DNA of 64,000 nucleotides. Source: Pyrocephalus nanus. Taxonomy: Eukaryota; Chordata; Aves; Passeriformes; Tyrannidae. Location: assembly GCA_038380795.1 (NCBI GenBank), contig CM076269.1:3720001-3784000 (forward strand). Direction: 5' to 3'. The notes beneath the pieces are model-generated. The model worked only from the letters and a program-made list of their open reading frames with translations, ran no database searches and was not told the DNA's origin. How positions within the stretch are numbered: position 1 is the stretch's first letter; each line of letters opens with the position of its first letter. The position numbers were made by a program, and so were the translations under genes. Positions 31,503-46,500 of the stretch are shown here, piece after piece.

Positions 31503-34500
31503 GTGAGCCGCAGTGCCCCGGGGGGCTGCTGCGTGTTTTCTGGGCGCTGACCGACCTTGCGTGTGGTGTTTGGGGTGAATATCGGGGAAAAAAGACGGAA
31601 TAAAGTATGTTCCTACTGTAGTCCATTTATAGTTGTGCTTTTTAGGAGTGTCAGGAAACGCCTGGAGGGCCCCACTCCTGGGTTCCCGGTGTTCTTAGTT
31701 AACTGTGCTGTGGCACCTGGTGTGGGATTTAAGCTGGGGCTGTGTAAGTGGTGTCCTGGTAAGCTGGGCCTGGCCCCAGAACATCTTCAGCAGTCTCTAA
31801 AGTTCCCCTTTTGTGAAGTGTGTTTACCATCTAGCCTCCCTAAGCAGATGGAAATAATACAACACAGTCCTGTTTTAGAAGAAAGAAAACATTGTCTGAG
31901 TTAATGGTACATGTCTTCCAATGGAGGGAGCATTCCCTGAAGGTGTTTCTGGGCTTTGGGACGACTGGGATGTGTTGCATGGGAATGTGGGCGAGTTGGT
32001 AAGCTCTGTTAAGGATGTGAGATGTCCTGTGATGAGTTCTGTGTGGTAATGTTGGTAATGTGCTATGTTATCTTGTCGCCTTCTGTGTTTTAAATCCAGG
32101 CAAGGTCTTGGGTGTCCCATGTTTTGCAAGGTGTTGGGGAGGCCCATTCCCGAGTGGTTCTGAGCTGTAGAGGTGTTTGGAAAGGGAGCCCAGGGAGATG
32201 AAATCCCCAGTAGGCCTCTGGTACAGAGATGGTCTGGTTTGAAGTAAAGTCCCGTGTGTTTGTTTGGGGAAAAAAAAACAAACACCAAAACAAAGCTAAA
32301 ACATAGGCAACCACCCCATCCCTAAAGCACTTCCTGGCTGCCATTGTTTGCCTCCACTGGAAAGTTTGTCTCTGAAGAGAAGCACTGTGGTTTCATGGCT
32401 GCCTTGTTAGGGGTAGGACACACAGGATCACTGGGGTGATGGAAAGCCCCTGAGTTTCAGCCATTTGAAGGCTGAAATGCAAAATGCCAAGTTATCAGCT
32501 GTGGTGGTGAGCAGCTCCTTGTTGGGGTTCAGCCTGGGGTGTTGCCACTGAGTGCTCGGGGTTGTGGGTTCTTTGATTTAAATGTGTTTGTCTTTTAAGC
32601 AGCAGAGAGCTGAAGGAGCCCTGGTGCCTCTCCTTTTGGAGCAGAGTTCTGTCTCTCAAATTTACTGTAATGGAGAGAGAGAGGAAGGGGGAGGTGCAGT
32701 GAGAGATTTTGGGAGGGGTGCAGGAGGCCACTTGAGGCCGTGAGTAAAACATTTTGAATTTCTGCAAAGTACAGAGACTAAGCCAAACCCAAGGTAGGAG
32801 CTGTTATCACATGGAGGGCGAAAAGTTGCTGATAACAGTGCAGCACTTGCTCAGGAAATAGATCTGCTCTCAATTAGAAAAGAAGCAGATTGATGTCTAG
32901 AAATCAGGAGAGAACTGTGAAGTACTTTCCAGTCCATTAGCAACTGAGAATGTTAAATAAAAATTACTAGGCATAAAAAGATTTAAATCAGCAGGACCAA
33001 GTAATTTGTTCTCAGCTCCTGAAGAGCTGGGTGAACTGATCTCTGGCCTGCTGATATTAGCTTTTAATAAATCTGGGAACTTTGGGGGGATTCCAGAAGC
33101 CTGTCTTCAGGCAGGGTGTGTGGTGTGACCCGTGGGTAACTGCCTGGGTTGGCCTTACATCGCTCCTGGGCAAAGTGATGGGCACACCAGGAGGGAGGTG
33201 TTTGATTAGGGATGAAAAGGTGCTGATATAACGCATGGCTGTCATGAAGTTTTATGGAAAGTAGTTGTAGCCTAAGCTGACAGGTTATTGTTTTTACAGT
33301 GGGATCTTGAATTTGCTCAATGAAAGGTGACTGTGTGGATTTAACACAATTTATGACACAGTGTTAGTTTTATCAGAAAAATATTCTGATTTAAAAGTTG
33401 TTAGTGATACGGTAAACAAGTGTGTAATAGTAGTGACATGACTACTAGTTGTAAAGATGGTACAGTTAAGACCAAATGCTCAGTAAATTTGTCCCACTTA
33501 AATAAAGTGTAACTTCTTAGTGTGGCTGTTACTGTATCTACCTAAATCTGAAGTTGATTATCTCATAAAGTTGTATGTGTGGTGTGAGTTGAACTGTATC
33601 TTAGAAACCATCAGTTCTGACAAGGTAGGGGCCAGATTGAGTCGTGTACCCTGAATTCTTTGTACGAAGAAACTATGTAAAAAAAACCAAAACTGTTTGC
33701 TGTATAAATGGGAGAGAAGAGTTGGGACCAGGGAGTTTTTGTAGGTGGTACAGGGGGCTGCTGCAAGGGCTTGATCACAGCTGGTAAAAGCTGAAGTTGC
33801 TGCAGAACAAAGCGACAAAGACTAAGAGGGGATGGGAAGACATTTCTTATTGTCTTCTCTAAAAGGTAGAGAATCACTTAAATGCATTAATACCTCTGTG
33901 TGAAGACCTAGTGCTTACCTAGTAAGAAAAGACTTAGTGCATCAGGCCCTGAAAACTGCAGCCAGATGTTCAGCTTGGAATTTAAGTGTGTTATCAGCAA
34001 CAACAAGTGTCTGAGTACTGGTGAGTGCTATCACTGAAAGTGGGCACATTTTGTCTGTCAGTGTCTTCCACCAGGAACAGGCACTTTCCTGGAGACATTC
34101 AAGGTGTCTAAACCCAGATAAAACTAAAAACCATCACAGGACACCAGGTTATGTAGTTTAATGTTCCTTCAGGAATTGCTGCCTCTGAATCTAAAATGCA
34201 GTTCTTTTGTTTCAGAAAAAATCCAAGAAATCTTCAGAGACGTTGACGTTTAAGAGGCCAGAAGGAATGCACCGAGAAGTTTATGCACTTCTCTATTCTG
34301 ACAAGAAGTAAGAGCTTATGGTCATCTGTGCAGGTTGTGGGGTGGCCTGGGCTTTTTGGTGGCAGGGCAGTGTCCTCTGGAAACCAGGCACAGTCTCACT
34401 TCCCAGACTGATTCCCCTTTTGTGCTTGGCCTGTGCTTGTGCCCTTCCCTTAGACACTCATGGGCAGTGTCTGTCTTCTCTTTTCTAAATTCGAGGGGTT

Positions 34501-37500
34501 TGCTTGATGTAGGAAATGAATTAGATACGAGCACAATAGACTAGTGCAGACAAGCCAGTGTTCTTACCTTCTGTATTTAATTCTCTCTTAATCTCAACTG
34601 GGAACATCATCCGCTTTTATTTCTGCAAAAAGAGTTCTGCAGCCTGTATTTATTATTTGTTATGGATTGTGCTCTTGCCTCAGAGATCTCTTGCATAGTT
34701 TACTTTTCAGATGGTTTCTGTTCAAAGCCATCTGTGCTGTGTATTCTGTCCTCTGATGAGGGGAGCATTGAAGTCTGGGAAGTGCAGAACTTGAAATAAA
34801 GCCTAAACTTGGGTTTTCCCACCTTAAACTTTGTGGTGACAGATGATTCCACTCTGAAACCTCTTTGGGTTTGTCGTGGGCCACTCCTTGCTCCTCGTCA
34901 GCCAACCCTTCTCTCCACCACAGGGATGCACCTCCGCTGCTGCCAAGTGATACAACTCAGGGTTATCGAACAGTCAAAGCAAAACTGGGGTCCAAGAAAG
35001 TCCGGCCTTGGAAGTGGATGCCTTTCACCAACCCAGCGAGGAAAGACGGAGCAATGTTCTACCACTGGAGGAGAGCAGCAGAGGAAGGGAAGGACTACCC
35101 CTTTGCCAGGTTCAATAAAGTAAGTGGGAGAGCACTTTCCAAACAAAAATATATAAATAGCAGCTGGAAAATACCCTTCAGTCATCTTCTTGACTGTCCA
35201 GAGAGGAAGTTGGTTCTTTCAACAAGTGAAGGCTGAGTTAGGTTTGGTAATTGCATTTTAAATTGCAGCATGGCCTGCAGCCATGTGACCACAGGCTCCA
35301 AATCATTCAGGGGAAGTGGGCTCGATGTGTGGTCAGGGCTTGCTGGAGCCCCCTGTGTTTCAGGTGTGCAGTCACTGATTTGGTGAAGGAGGCACTCTGC
35401 CATCTCTCTCAGTGCCTGACCAACATCCTCCCCCTGATTACAGGCTCAGGGTAGTCAAAGATATTCTATTCTGAGTGAGACATTAAAGTCATAAGTCTTG
35501 TTATTTTTCCCAGTATGAAAAAAATTGCTTGAGCTTCATGGCCAAAAAGCTGGCTTGCAACCTTTTGGCCAGATTCCAGCACAGATGCTGAATTACGTTG
35601 CGTTCCCTCTGAAATTGCTCTTGTGGTATCAGTGTGGTGCAGTACCCTGTTCTTTGCGTCTTGTATTAAATTGTCACAATGTGTTGTTGTAATCTCCTGC
35701 TGTCTTTTGTCCCAGATGTATCTGCTTTGAGTGGCTGGACCTTTCATGTGTATGCACAAAGAAAAGTACATCAAGATTTATACTTCAAAGCCAGGACCTC
35801 CAAAGTTAGGAAGGAGCGGAGTTAGGGTGCCTCCATAATGTAATTTAACTCCCTTCACGATGCAAATCTGAAAGGGTAAAAAAAAAAAAAGGCATGTGCT
35901 AACGTGATTCCACAAAAGCTCTGCTTGTGTGTAACCGTATACAATATTTTAAGTTTGTAACCCACAGAGCATCAGCTCTAACAAAGCTTGGCTTCCTGCA
36001 GAGTTAAGTGGTTGGTTGACCTTATATGTTAGAAGGCTGAAGCTCTGACTGATGCTTTTCCTCTTGCTGGGACATTGGTAAGAGCCTCCTGTGGTATCTC
36101 TTCTCTGATGTCTGGGGTGGAAGTCTGAAGTATGACTCACTTAGTCAAGGCACCTACCTAGCTGTCTGAGTGAAACTTTGTGAGGCTAATTGTCCCCAAG
36201 ACTCTGCTGCTGCAACTGGTTTTGGCTGAGTTCAACCGAGTTTATCAGAGGGGGCCACACATGGGTGTTGTAATTATACGATTCTCGCTTCCTTAACTTT
36301 ATCAGGTACTGTGAACTGACAGACTGAAGAGCCTTCAGCAAGGCTGTAACCTTTAGATTAGTGGTACAGACCTCTGCCATCTGCACAATTACATAGTATT
36401 AGGAACAAGTTGTTACCCTTGTGGTTCTGTAGTTAAGAAGGTCGAAGGCAAGATGAAGAGTTCTGCAGATATGTGCTGTGTTAAGGGAATTTTATTTAGT
36501 TTTCCAGACTTTTTAGTGCGTTCCTTCTCTCGTACTTGATACCTATGCCTGAATCTCTCGCTCCCCTTGGCATGAACCTATTTTCCTGTGTAGTCTGTCC
36601 TGTTGGTTGCTCAAGCTCCTTAACCCAGCTTCTGGGTCACTGCTCAGTTGCTTTCCCTTTTCTCTGTGCTTCCAGTCTCCAGACCAAATCCCTCCTCTTC
36701 ACTGTGAGATCCAAAATGTAAGCTTGGGTTTCAGTGTGTACACTGAGCCTTGTTTCAGGGTGTGAAATAAAAGTATAAAAGCAGCTTTGCTGGTGTTAGA
36801 GCAAAGCCCTCTCTCAGCTGATACTCTTTTTTCTGTCTGCCATCAGTAAAGGCTTAGAGAAAGAGCATGAGAATGGGGCAAATATATTTTTTCCTAGCTT
36901 CTGCTGGTCTTTGGATTAAGGATTTCCTAACTTGGAATTTGTGTTTAATAATTCTTGCTAGGTATGCTCAGGGCAGAAAGCTGCTCTGTGAATATCCCGC
37001 GGTAATGAGTTCTTCAGGTTAATTTTGTGTGGTGTGCAGTGGTGCTTTCTTCTGCTCATTTCAAACTGCTGCCTTGAGGTTTCATTTAGTGCCTCTGAGA
37101 TCTCGTGTTACATAATGCAGTAAATGGTCCTTGCTGTGGTACTGTGTTTTCTGTAATTTGACATGCCCTCCTGTGCACTGTCTCACCCTTGTTGTTCTCA
37201 AATATCCTTTCTCTTGAAATGGGTGGACTAGCAGTGAGTGTTTCACTTATGAAAGCACGGTGGGTTTGTACGTGGGCTGTGCTTCTCTAATTCCCTCATC
37301 GTTCTTACCGTTCACTTTGTCTTTTCACCACTACCAGGCGTTGTGCTGATGTTTTTTTACAGAGCTGTCTCATGGCTCCAGGATCCTGAGCAGTTTCAGC
37401 TTATTTAATGCTCATCATTGTGTGAGTTTATAGTGTAAAATGTTGGACTGAGAGAGGTTTTCTGGGCCATTGAATCCTCCTCTTGGCTCTTTCAGGTCCT

Positions 37501-40500
37501 GCCACCATCCAGTCCCTTTCATAAACTGATCAAGTTCCTTTTGAAAAGCGCTTGGCTTTTCCTGCCCCTATGCTTCCTTGGGAAGCTGTTCCAGACTGTC
37601 TCTGCTCCATTTCATTTCCAGGTTGAATTTTCCATGTTAAATTGGCATTTCCTTGCAAGCCAGTTTCTTTTGTTCTTATTTCAGTTGTTCTTTTCTCCCC
37701 ATGGGTGCTCCTTTCATTTCATCTAGCATACTTGAAGTCTGCAGATTCCCTTCCAGACTTCCTTTGCTAGGCCGCTTTCTCTTCCAGTCTGCTGTGGGAA
37801 GAGAAGCTCTCCACCCCATTACTCATCCTCATTGCTCTTCTCTCTACTTGTTTCCATGTCAGTTCATCTTTTCTGACCAGGGATCAGTAGTGTTGTAGCT
37901 GTTACTCCTACCAGTATTCTTGTTGTGCAACTGAAACACCGTTGGTTTCTGCTGGAAATCCCTCTCTGGGAGTCGTATTTACCTTTCTGTGGTCACATTG
38001 CATTCGAACATGTAGTCATCCCATGGTGGGCTCAAGCCTTCCATCTGTTCCCACCTTTTCACTTCTCAGTGGTTCTCACCCAAGCAGCCATGAGTGGGGG
38101 CTGAGGAAGTGTTTTGGAAGTGTCTTTGCTCTTGTAGCACTCTCTTGCCTGACGAGGCGTCTGCCACCTTCCATCCGCTGCAGAGGGCCCTGCTGGCTCT
38201 TCTGGTGTGTGTGCTACTCGAGAAATTACTTTCTTTTGTGGTGTGCATGGGACATCCTTACTGTGTCTAGTAGGGTGGCATTGCTGCTGGTGGAAGTGGT
38301 ACTTGAAGGTTGAGGTGCAATGCATCCCCAAGGGACATACTTTAGGCTTCTTGTGTCCAAGTGAGGGAAGAACAGCAACAGACCTAAAAGAGACTGTTAT
38401 TTGGAGGCTCAGAAATGCTCCTTGGAGCTGTTCATGAGGGTGACTTTCCTGGTGTAGGCCATGGGGCCGTAGAGGTGTTGAAGCAGATGTGCTGGTCACA
38501 TGCACACCATGTGTTCTTGCGGAAGCAGGATCTCCTCAGGCTGAGCAAAGTTTTACCACAGGAGTGGTGGGAGGGGCAAGGGGGGAAAGCACAGGCTTGT
38601 TTACACTTTTGCTTTACCACATGCTAGAGTTTCCCCTAATATTCTAAGTATTTTTACTGTTCCTTTAGTGCTCATGTGATACTTGTGTTCTGGACAGAGC
38701 TCTTGCAGAGCAGTTCCAGGCTGAGGATGGTGGTGTGGGCTTGGCCTTTTAGGCACCTTGGGACACTGTGAGCATCGGACTGTCATTTGGCTCTGCTGGA
38801 GAAAGGGTGGATGAGGAAGAGAGGGGCAAAGTTGTTTGCCACGTTTATGGCTCTCAGTTGCACAGTACTCAGCATTTCAGATCTTCATGGTGCTGTCTGC
38901 ACGAAACATGAAAGGAGCAGGTTGGGTATCAAAGCAGAAGGTGTGTGAAAGGCTGGGGACTGCTGCTCCTTGCCTTTCCTGTTTGTCCTGTACAAGTGAG
39001 CGTGTCCCAACCCAAGTAAAGACTCAGCTGTCAGAGCAGTTTATGCCAAGGTACTGGTGTTGCTGAATGGCAGGAATGCAGGGAGGCTGGCTGAACCTTG
39101 GTTTCACTGTCATGTTGGCCTGGTAATTTTGAAACCTGCAGTCAGGATGTGGGTTGCTGACCTCTGCCTGTGTCAGCAACCTGAAATAGGTTTCAGCCTT
39201 CCAGGAGGTGGTTGCTGGTAGGCTCCCCACAATGTCATGTTTGTGGCCCTGGGATCACACATTTGCTCCATATCAAGTCCTCTGCCTGCTCGTCATGTTT
39301 CCGACCAGGACTCATTGCTCAGGGTCGTGGCAGCTCCTTCCTGTCAGTGCCGTGCTGGTGTTCTTGGCTCAGGTACCCGGCCCTTACCGGCTTTCAGCAA
39401 GCAGGGCAGTGCTGCAGGAGAGCTACCGTGGTTTTCTTTTCCTCTACACAGACAGTGCAGGTACCTGTCTACTCGGAGCAGGAGTACCAGATGTATCTCC
39501 ACGACGATGCGTGGACCAAAGCTGAGACAGACCACCTCTTCGACCTGGCTCGGCGCTTCGATCTGCGCTTCGTGGTCATTCACGACCGCTACGATCACCA
39601 GCAGTTCAAGGTGAGTCCTGGGGGGCCGAGGTGCTGCTAGAAACCCGCTGCTGTGGCACATGCAGGGCCTTCTGCACTTAAAAGGCCAAATTACCCTTTG
39701 TATCAACTTCATTAGGGGAAAATAATGAATTATTGGCAGCAAGGAATATTGAATTTCCAGCACAGGGCATTGCTGCTTGCTTTGTTTATAATTAAATCCG
39801 CTGTGACTTGTGCTCATTCCCTGTTGTGTTATATTAGAAAGTTAGAAGGTTTGCACCTGCCGGGAGAACAGCTCGTTTTTCCTTGAAGGTAAGGCAGCTG
39901 GGGAGTTTGTTTAGCAGAGTAAGGTAGGTGTTTTAGATTCCAGCCTAGGCCCTTGGAGAAGAGTCTGCTAACGAACCCCGGGGATTGGGACTTTTCCATG
40001 GTATTGCTCCTGATTTATGGTCTGACCTGGTGCAGGTTTCCACCATCTCTTCTGTGAAACAGGGACCATCAATGGTCTGAAAATGCAACCCTAGTGTCAC
40101 GATCATAAATGTCCTGTAACTACTGGTTCTGTGATTCCTGGTGACATAGGGAAAGATGTGACTCCTACAGAACAGCTCCAAATGCTGGAGTTTTTTCTTG
40201 CCCTCTGAAATGCTCTCATGAAGAGCCTGTAGCAAAGTGAAATAACAAGAGTCTGCCCAGCTGGGCAGCCCAGACACCCTTGGTGCTTGAGTAATGGAAC
40301 ACAGCTCTGACTGTGTGATGATGGGCAGTGAATTGTTGCAGCTGATACTTTCTTGGTTGTGGCTTGAATGACCATTGTCTGGAACAGTTCAGAGACCTCC
40401 TGCACGTTTGTTGCAGTTTCCTGCTCAAAGGTTTTCTCCTCTCAACTCCCTTTGCATCCTTTTATCTGGGGGTGCTCCACTGCTGTGTTGTCTCTAAACC

Positions 40501-43500
40501 CTCAGTGGAATTGTTGGACACTTTGATTGGTGTTTTTAAAGGAGTAGCTGTGAACCCATGACAGTTAATTCACACAGCTCACTGAGGAACTCCTCCTTCC
40601 CTGTCATTCCTCCAGCACTGGTGGCAAAGCTTTCTGCTGGTCTTGCTCCCAGGCACTGTGTCTTGTACTGTATCTGACATCCTTCAGCCAGTGGTCCTTG
40701 AGTGGCTACTGCACAAGGTTTTTCTTGGTGCTTCTATAATGTTGTCCTCCTGTGATGTGTCCCACAGAAAAGATCAGTGGAGGACCTGAAGGAACGATAT
40801 TACCACATCTGTGCCAAGCTGGCTAATATTCGTGCAGCTCCAGGCACAGACCTGAAAATCCCAGTCTTTGATGCTGGCCATGAGAGACGAAGGAAGGAAC
40901 AACTGGAAAGGCTTTACAATAGGACACCAGAGCAGGTAACTTGGGCAAGAGAGCATCACTCCTCCAAAAGATTTATAGGTTGAGTCGGTAGGTGCATGAT
41001 ATGGGCCATGATGAGGGTGGGAAAGGAAAAGAGGCTGAACAGCAAAGGAGCAGTACCTGAGTACTGCTTTTGTTGTTGGATTAATGTCATTTTAAGGGGT
41101 ATAAAAGGACAGTAACTGAGAAATCTGACTACACTGGAGAAAGGGCTATGTGAGCCGAGTTATGGTCTCTGGTAACTGCCAGGACCTTGTCAGTGACACT
41201 TACTGGGCCAGTCCTCTGGATAGAAACAAATTCTCAGATCAATGCTCTTATGAGTCCCAGAGTCTCATGAGGAGAGAATAATTTCCTTGACAGAAAAAAA
41301 ATCTTGCCAGAAAACATCAAGAATTGTAAATCTGTATGTTTAGTTCTTGTCTTTGTTGAAGCAATGCAATGGTCCCACAGTTTAGAGGTTAAGAAACTTG
41401 TGTGTTCCCCAAAGGCTGAGGGAGAACATCTTTTTCAGTCAGTAGTTCCCTCTGTGGACAAGTTCATGCATGTAATTACTCTGCTTGTGCTTTCCTCGTT
41501 GACAAGTGTCAGTACTAGGCATAGCTGCTCTAGGTTCAGTTTGCTGTGCCTGGGGAGGGGAGTCAGCTTTTCACAACGCTGCACTTTGCAGCCACGGCGT
41601 ATTTGGACGTTTTTACCCATCTGTCTGTGCTCTTGGTCTCTTTGGAGATGGGATTAGTCATTTATGGATGCTGATGTAGGGTGCGTCACGGATGTTGTGA
41701 TGCAGCATCTGCCAGACTGTAGAGTGGCATTGCCATGGATGCAGCGTGAGGTTATGGAGCATAACGTGCTCTACAAACCCAAGATGTTAAGCAGGAGCAT
41801 AAAATCATTCCCAGGCTGGCCCGGGGCAGAGCTGTTATCGGTAGATGGCCCCCTTGACTTGCCAGGCTTGCTCTGCTCTCTGATTGCCTTGTCGTGCTCT
41901 GGTCTGCAGGTGGCAGAAGAAGAATACCTCATCCAGGAGCTCCGCAAAATCGAAACCAGGAAGAAAGAGAGAGAAAAGAGAACCCAAGACCTGCAGAAGC
42001 TCATCACGGCTGCTGACACCACCACTGAGCAGAGGCGTGCCGAGCGCAAGGCTCCCAAGAAGAAGCTGCCACAGAAGAAGGAGACAGAGAAGCCTGTAAA
42101 CACTTCTCTCTTTTTCTGTTTTTGTTGTGATTTTTGTTTTATTTTTTATTTAGTTTCTCCTGTTTATGCTCTGGCTGGGTAGTGTGTTTTTGTCAGCAAC
42201 CCTCCAGGGATCAGACCCTTTCTGGGCAGGGGGAGCAACTGCTGGCTGCCTTCTGGCAGATGTTTTTTTTTTTGTTACGTCTTTGGAAGGCAGATTAGTG
42301 TAAGACAACCACTGTCAGTGTCCTCTGGTGTGCTCTCTGACTTTCTCCCCTTTGAAAAATGCTGGTTTAAGTCCTGTTTCTCTTTCCCTCCCTGAGAAAT
42401 GAGATGAAATGATGCCAGCCATTCATGCATCATGGCAAGGAGAAACATCTATGTCCCTTCTTCTCCCAGGTGTATTCTGTTACTGCTCTGTAGGATTGGC
42501 CCACATAACCATTGTCTTTCACCTGCCTTCTTTTTCTAGTCCAAGTTTTCATTTCCTCCCCATCTCCTGAGTCTCACCAGCATCTCCCCAAGTTCAGTAC
42601 ATGCCCCTCTCCTGATCCTCAGCTGTGATCAGAGCAGTCCTGCTGTGGGACTCTTGTGTTCTGGGACCTATTAGTATTTCTCCCTGAGCTGAGCTGAAGT
42701 CTAAGGAGCCCAGAGCACAGATTTCAGTTCACATTTGATGCTACCTCAGTTTCCCTTTCTGGAGAGAGGAGGACAGCATGGACTGATCTAAATTCAGCAC
42801 CATCAGCAGGAAAGGGCTGTTAAAAAAAAATCTCAGATATTTCCAGTGAGTCCCTGGGAATTCATATCCATCCACCTTATGAACAGAGAGTACTTGTGTC
42901 ATTTTTCTCGAAAAGGTTCTGTACTGGGAGGGAAAAGAAGTAGTGAATGCTAGACAGTTTTTTCTTGAACTGTACCTAATGGCCACCACTTCCCCAAAAC
43001 ACTCTTTCAGCGTGTTGTGTCCTCTGTGTCCCTGCTGTGTGATGAATATGGTATCACTGGGCACCTCGTGCATTGAATTCCCTCGAGGGTTGGTCTGGGA
43101 AAGCTCAGCCATGGCTGGAATATCTCCTTCGAAAGAAAACCTTTCATTATTGGTGGTATTGAAAAAAGAGGGCTAGAGAATGGGGCTGGAAAGATGCTGA
43201 GGATGCCAAGGCAAGGGAGTCCACCCCTAAATGTTGGCTGGTGCCTGTCTGCAGGCATGTAGTGGATAGGCACGCCAGGGTGGGCAGAGAAGCAGTTTCT
43301 GTTGTTGCACTAGCATCATTTCAACCATGACAGAGTCCATTAGGAGTCAATTACCAACTATAGCCGGGAAATGTTAAGAAAAAAATTGCATTTTAACTAA
43401 GAATTTGAATCGGGAGCTGCATCAGCATCATTTCAACAAAGGAAAATCATTTACCAAAGAGTCAATTGAGGTTGAAGCGTTTACAGCATGTACAGGCTGT

Positions 43501-46500
43501 ACAGGCACACGAGGCAAAAGAACCAATTTAATTGCTTATGTGCCGAGTGCAGTCGGAGTGGGCTCGGCTGAGGCAACGATGCTGATTTACCCTCACTGCT
43601 TCTGTCAGAGTGTTCAGCAACAGGCTGAGGGGCAGAGTTCGGGTAGTCTGACAGCCAGCCTTCATCCAGAGGAAGCAGAGAGGATTGGGTTTTGATTGCA
43701 GCCTCGTTTGTCTCTAGTAATGCGAGCAGGGAGGCTGTATCCTACCACAGATCAGAGTGATCTCTACAAGTTCCATGGGCCCTGTTGGTAGTTAGAGAAT
43801 ACCTTTTCCTTCATATTTAGGAATCTCTCCCTGGGCCCTCTGTTTATTGGACTGACAACCAATAACTGAAATAATCTTAATGCCTGGCCACCTCAAGACC
43901 AGGGCATAGAGACAGTGGATAGAGATGTGAGAGTCACTGGCAGGGAACTTCAAGTCACTGCCCTTCAGCATCTCTTATGATCTTGGGGCATTCCTGCTTG
44001 TCTCAGCCCTGTCTGGAACAAACAAAAGAGCGAGCTGCAGGGCCTCTCTGCAGAGAAATGTGGGAGCAGCCAGGCAAATGATGTCTCCAAAGAAATTGGG
44101 AGATTTGAGGTGACTCTTCCCTTTGGAAAAACATGGTTGTGCGTGTGTTTTGCAGAGGTTGTGGATATTCTTAGGTTGAATCATGGGTATTGTTTGCCCA
44201 TTCAGGGGCCCCCACACCATTCAGTGCAGAGGGCCCTGCAGATAGCCTGGTTTAATAGTTTAAAGGTTTGCTCACTTTGTGCTTTGCTCAGCAGCACAGA
44301 CTTTTGAGACTTTTTATTTCTTTCCATTTTGTTGAAATGCAACTAGATGCTGTAGTGTCAGCAGCAACAGCCTTGGAATTTTGCTGCATTTTACTGCTAT
44401 GCTTCAAATATGAAGTGAGCAAGAAGGAAAACTGTCTAATGAGCGGACAAACGGCAAAACATGTATGAACAGCAGGCTCCCCTGGAGGGGGGCAGTCCTT
44501 GCATCCTCATTAGTGGGCTCATGTCTGTACAGATCAGAGGTTTCTCAGCTCATTCCTTAGAGAGTTTGCAGTCAAAAGCCAAGATTTAGGGAAGTCCTGG
44601 ACTGTTTTGATCAGTGAAATGGGTTTAAGTTAGATGAGGATAACATTGGGCAAATATTCATGAATACCATTTTAGAGTCAGGGGTTCTGTGTGGATGGGT
44701 GTAAGTGTCTGTGTAGAGCAGTGCATTCAAACCAACTGACCAAAAATGCTTGAGCTTTCCAAAGACACCTTGAACCGGAGTATTTCTCTCAGTGAATTGC
44801 TTGGGATTTTCCCACCGAATCCCATTGCCTGGGATTTTCCTCTCCGGCATGTGGCCCTGGCAGGTGGTTCTCTGTCATAGGAAACAGTGTTTCCCCTTCA
44901 GATAGTCTCTACGCAAAATCTTGTGTTTCTTGTGTTTCCTCCCTCAACACATCCTGTTTCGATCTCTTTCAGGCTGTTCCCGAGACTGCTGGCATCAAGT
45001 TTCCTGACTTCAAATCTGCAGGTGTCACGCTGCGAAGCCAGAGGGTAGGCTGCTGTCCCGGTCCCGTGGGATCTCTGTTAATGTCTTTCAGTCTGCCTGT
45101 CTCTCTCCTCGTCTGTTCTCCTTTTATAGCTAAAGAAAGTCAAGTTCTTGCCTCTAAAATAAGAAAGGAATTCCATAAACGTGGAGACTCAGAAACCTGG
45201 AATGCTGGCACTGTCAGAGGCAGCTCGTCGCCTCGCAGAGGCACCTGAACTTGCTGGTGTGCCTGCTCTGCTGTCAGACACGTGTGACAGGCCCAAATGG
45301 AGCTGTCCAGTCCAAACAGAGCTCACAGCCAAAACTAATAGGCCTCAGAAAGCACATATGTTAATAGCTGAGAAGTCTTTTTGGAGTGGTTTGAGTTGGA
45401 AGGGACCTTAAAGATCATCTAGTTAAGATCATCTCTAAGAACTGGGTGTCCAGGTTGTGTCTTGAAAAAAAAACCAGAGACACATAAACGCATACGATTT
45501 TTAGCCTTTCTATTTCCATTGCCTTAAAAAATATTTTTTGGAAAAGCCCCTTTGTTCATTCTGTCACAGAAATATTCCCAAGAAAAGACTTGACACCTCC
45601 CTCTTAGCCACAGGTTTTGGGATATTGAGCAAGTTAAACCTGCTTGGCTGACTGAATGTTTTCAGAGGGGTTTTGACAGTGAAATCCTGTGTGCCCAGTG
45701 CAAGTGGTAATTTTTGGTTGCTTTACTATAGCGAGGTTGGGTAGGCAGGTTCCTTGCCTGGCACCCTCACTTGGCATAGTAATTTAAAAGGCTGTTTTTA
45801 TGGAATGTTCTTCTGTTGTAAGAATAGTTTCAGATCTTGCTGGGAAGAGCCTGGGGCTGTTAATAGAAATGTGTTTGGGATCATGCTGCTTCGATGTAGA
45901 GGTGCATGAGCACATTAGAGGCAGGATGCCTTGGCGAGGTCACTGCTGAGGAACCCCTGGAGTGTGCAAGTGCCACCATCTGCAGGCTACCTGTTTGAGT
46001 GGGGGGCTACAGCCTGGAGGAAATCACAGCCAAGAGACAAGCAAGACTGCAGTGCATGTGTTGAGATTTATGGAGACGTGGCAGATGTGTTCTCCAGCAC
46101 TAAGATAAATAGAGTAATTTATGGAGATTGATTTGGATTTTGAAAACTAATAAGTGGTGGTTAATCTTTTCTATTTTTTTTTTTTTTACCCCCCTCTGAA
46201 AGAGAAGCTGAGCAATAACCTATCAGTGATGGAACCATCTGGCAAAGCCAGCAGCCTTTTTGTGTGCCAAACAGGCAATTCGAATCCCAGCCTTCATGAA
46301 AATGGGTGCTTCATGCTTCTATCTGTTCCCTTTAATGATCACAAAACGCAGGGATAAGCTGAGGCATGACAGTCTGATTCAGCGACTTTTAGCCTGCAGT
46401 ATCCAAGCTCCTGGAATGACCTAGAGCAACTTCTTATGCTCTGCTTGAAATTTTTAAGGAGATAAATGCTGTTATTAAAAGTACCATTGGTTTGTGAATT

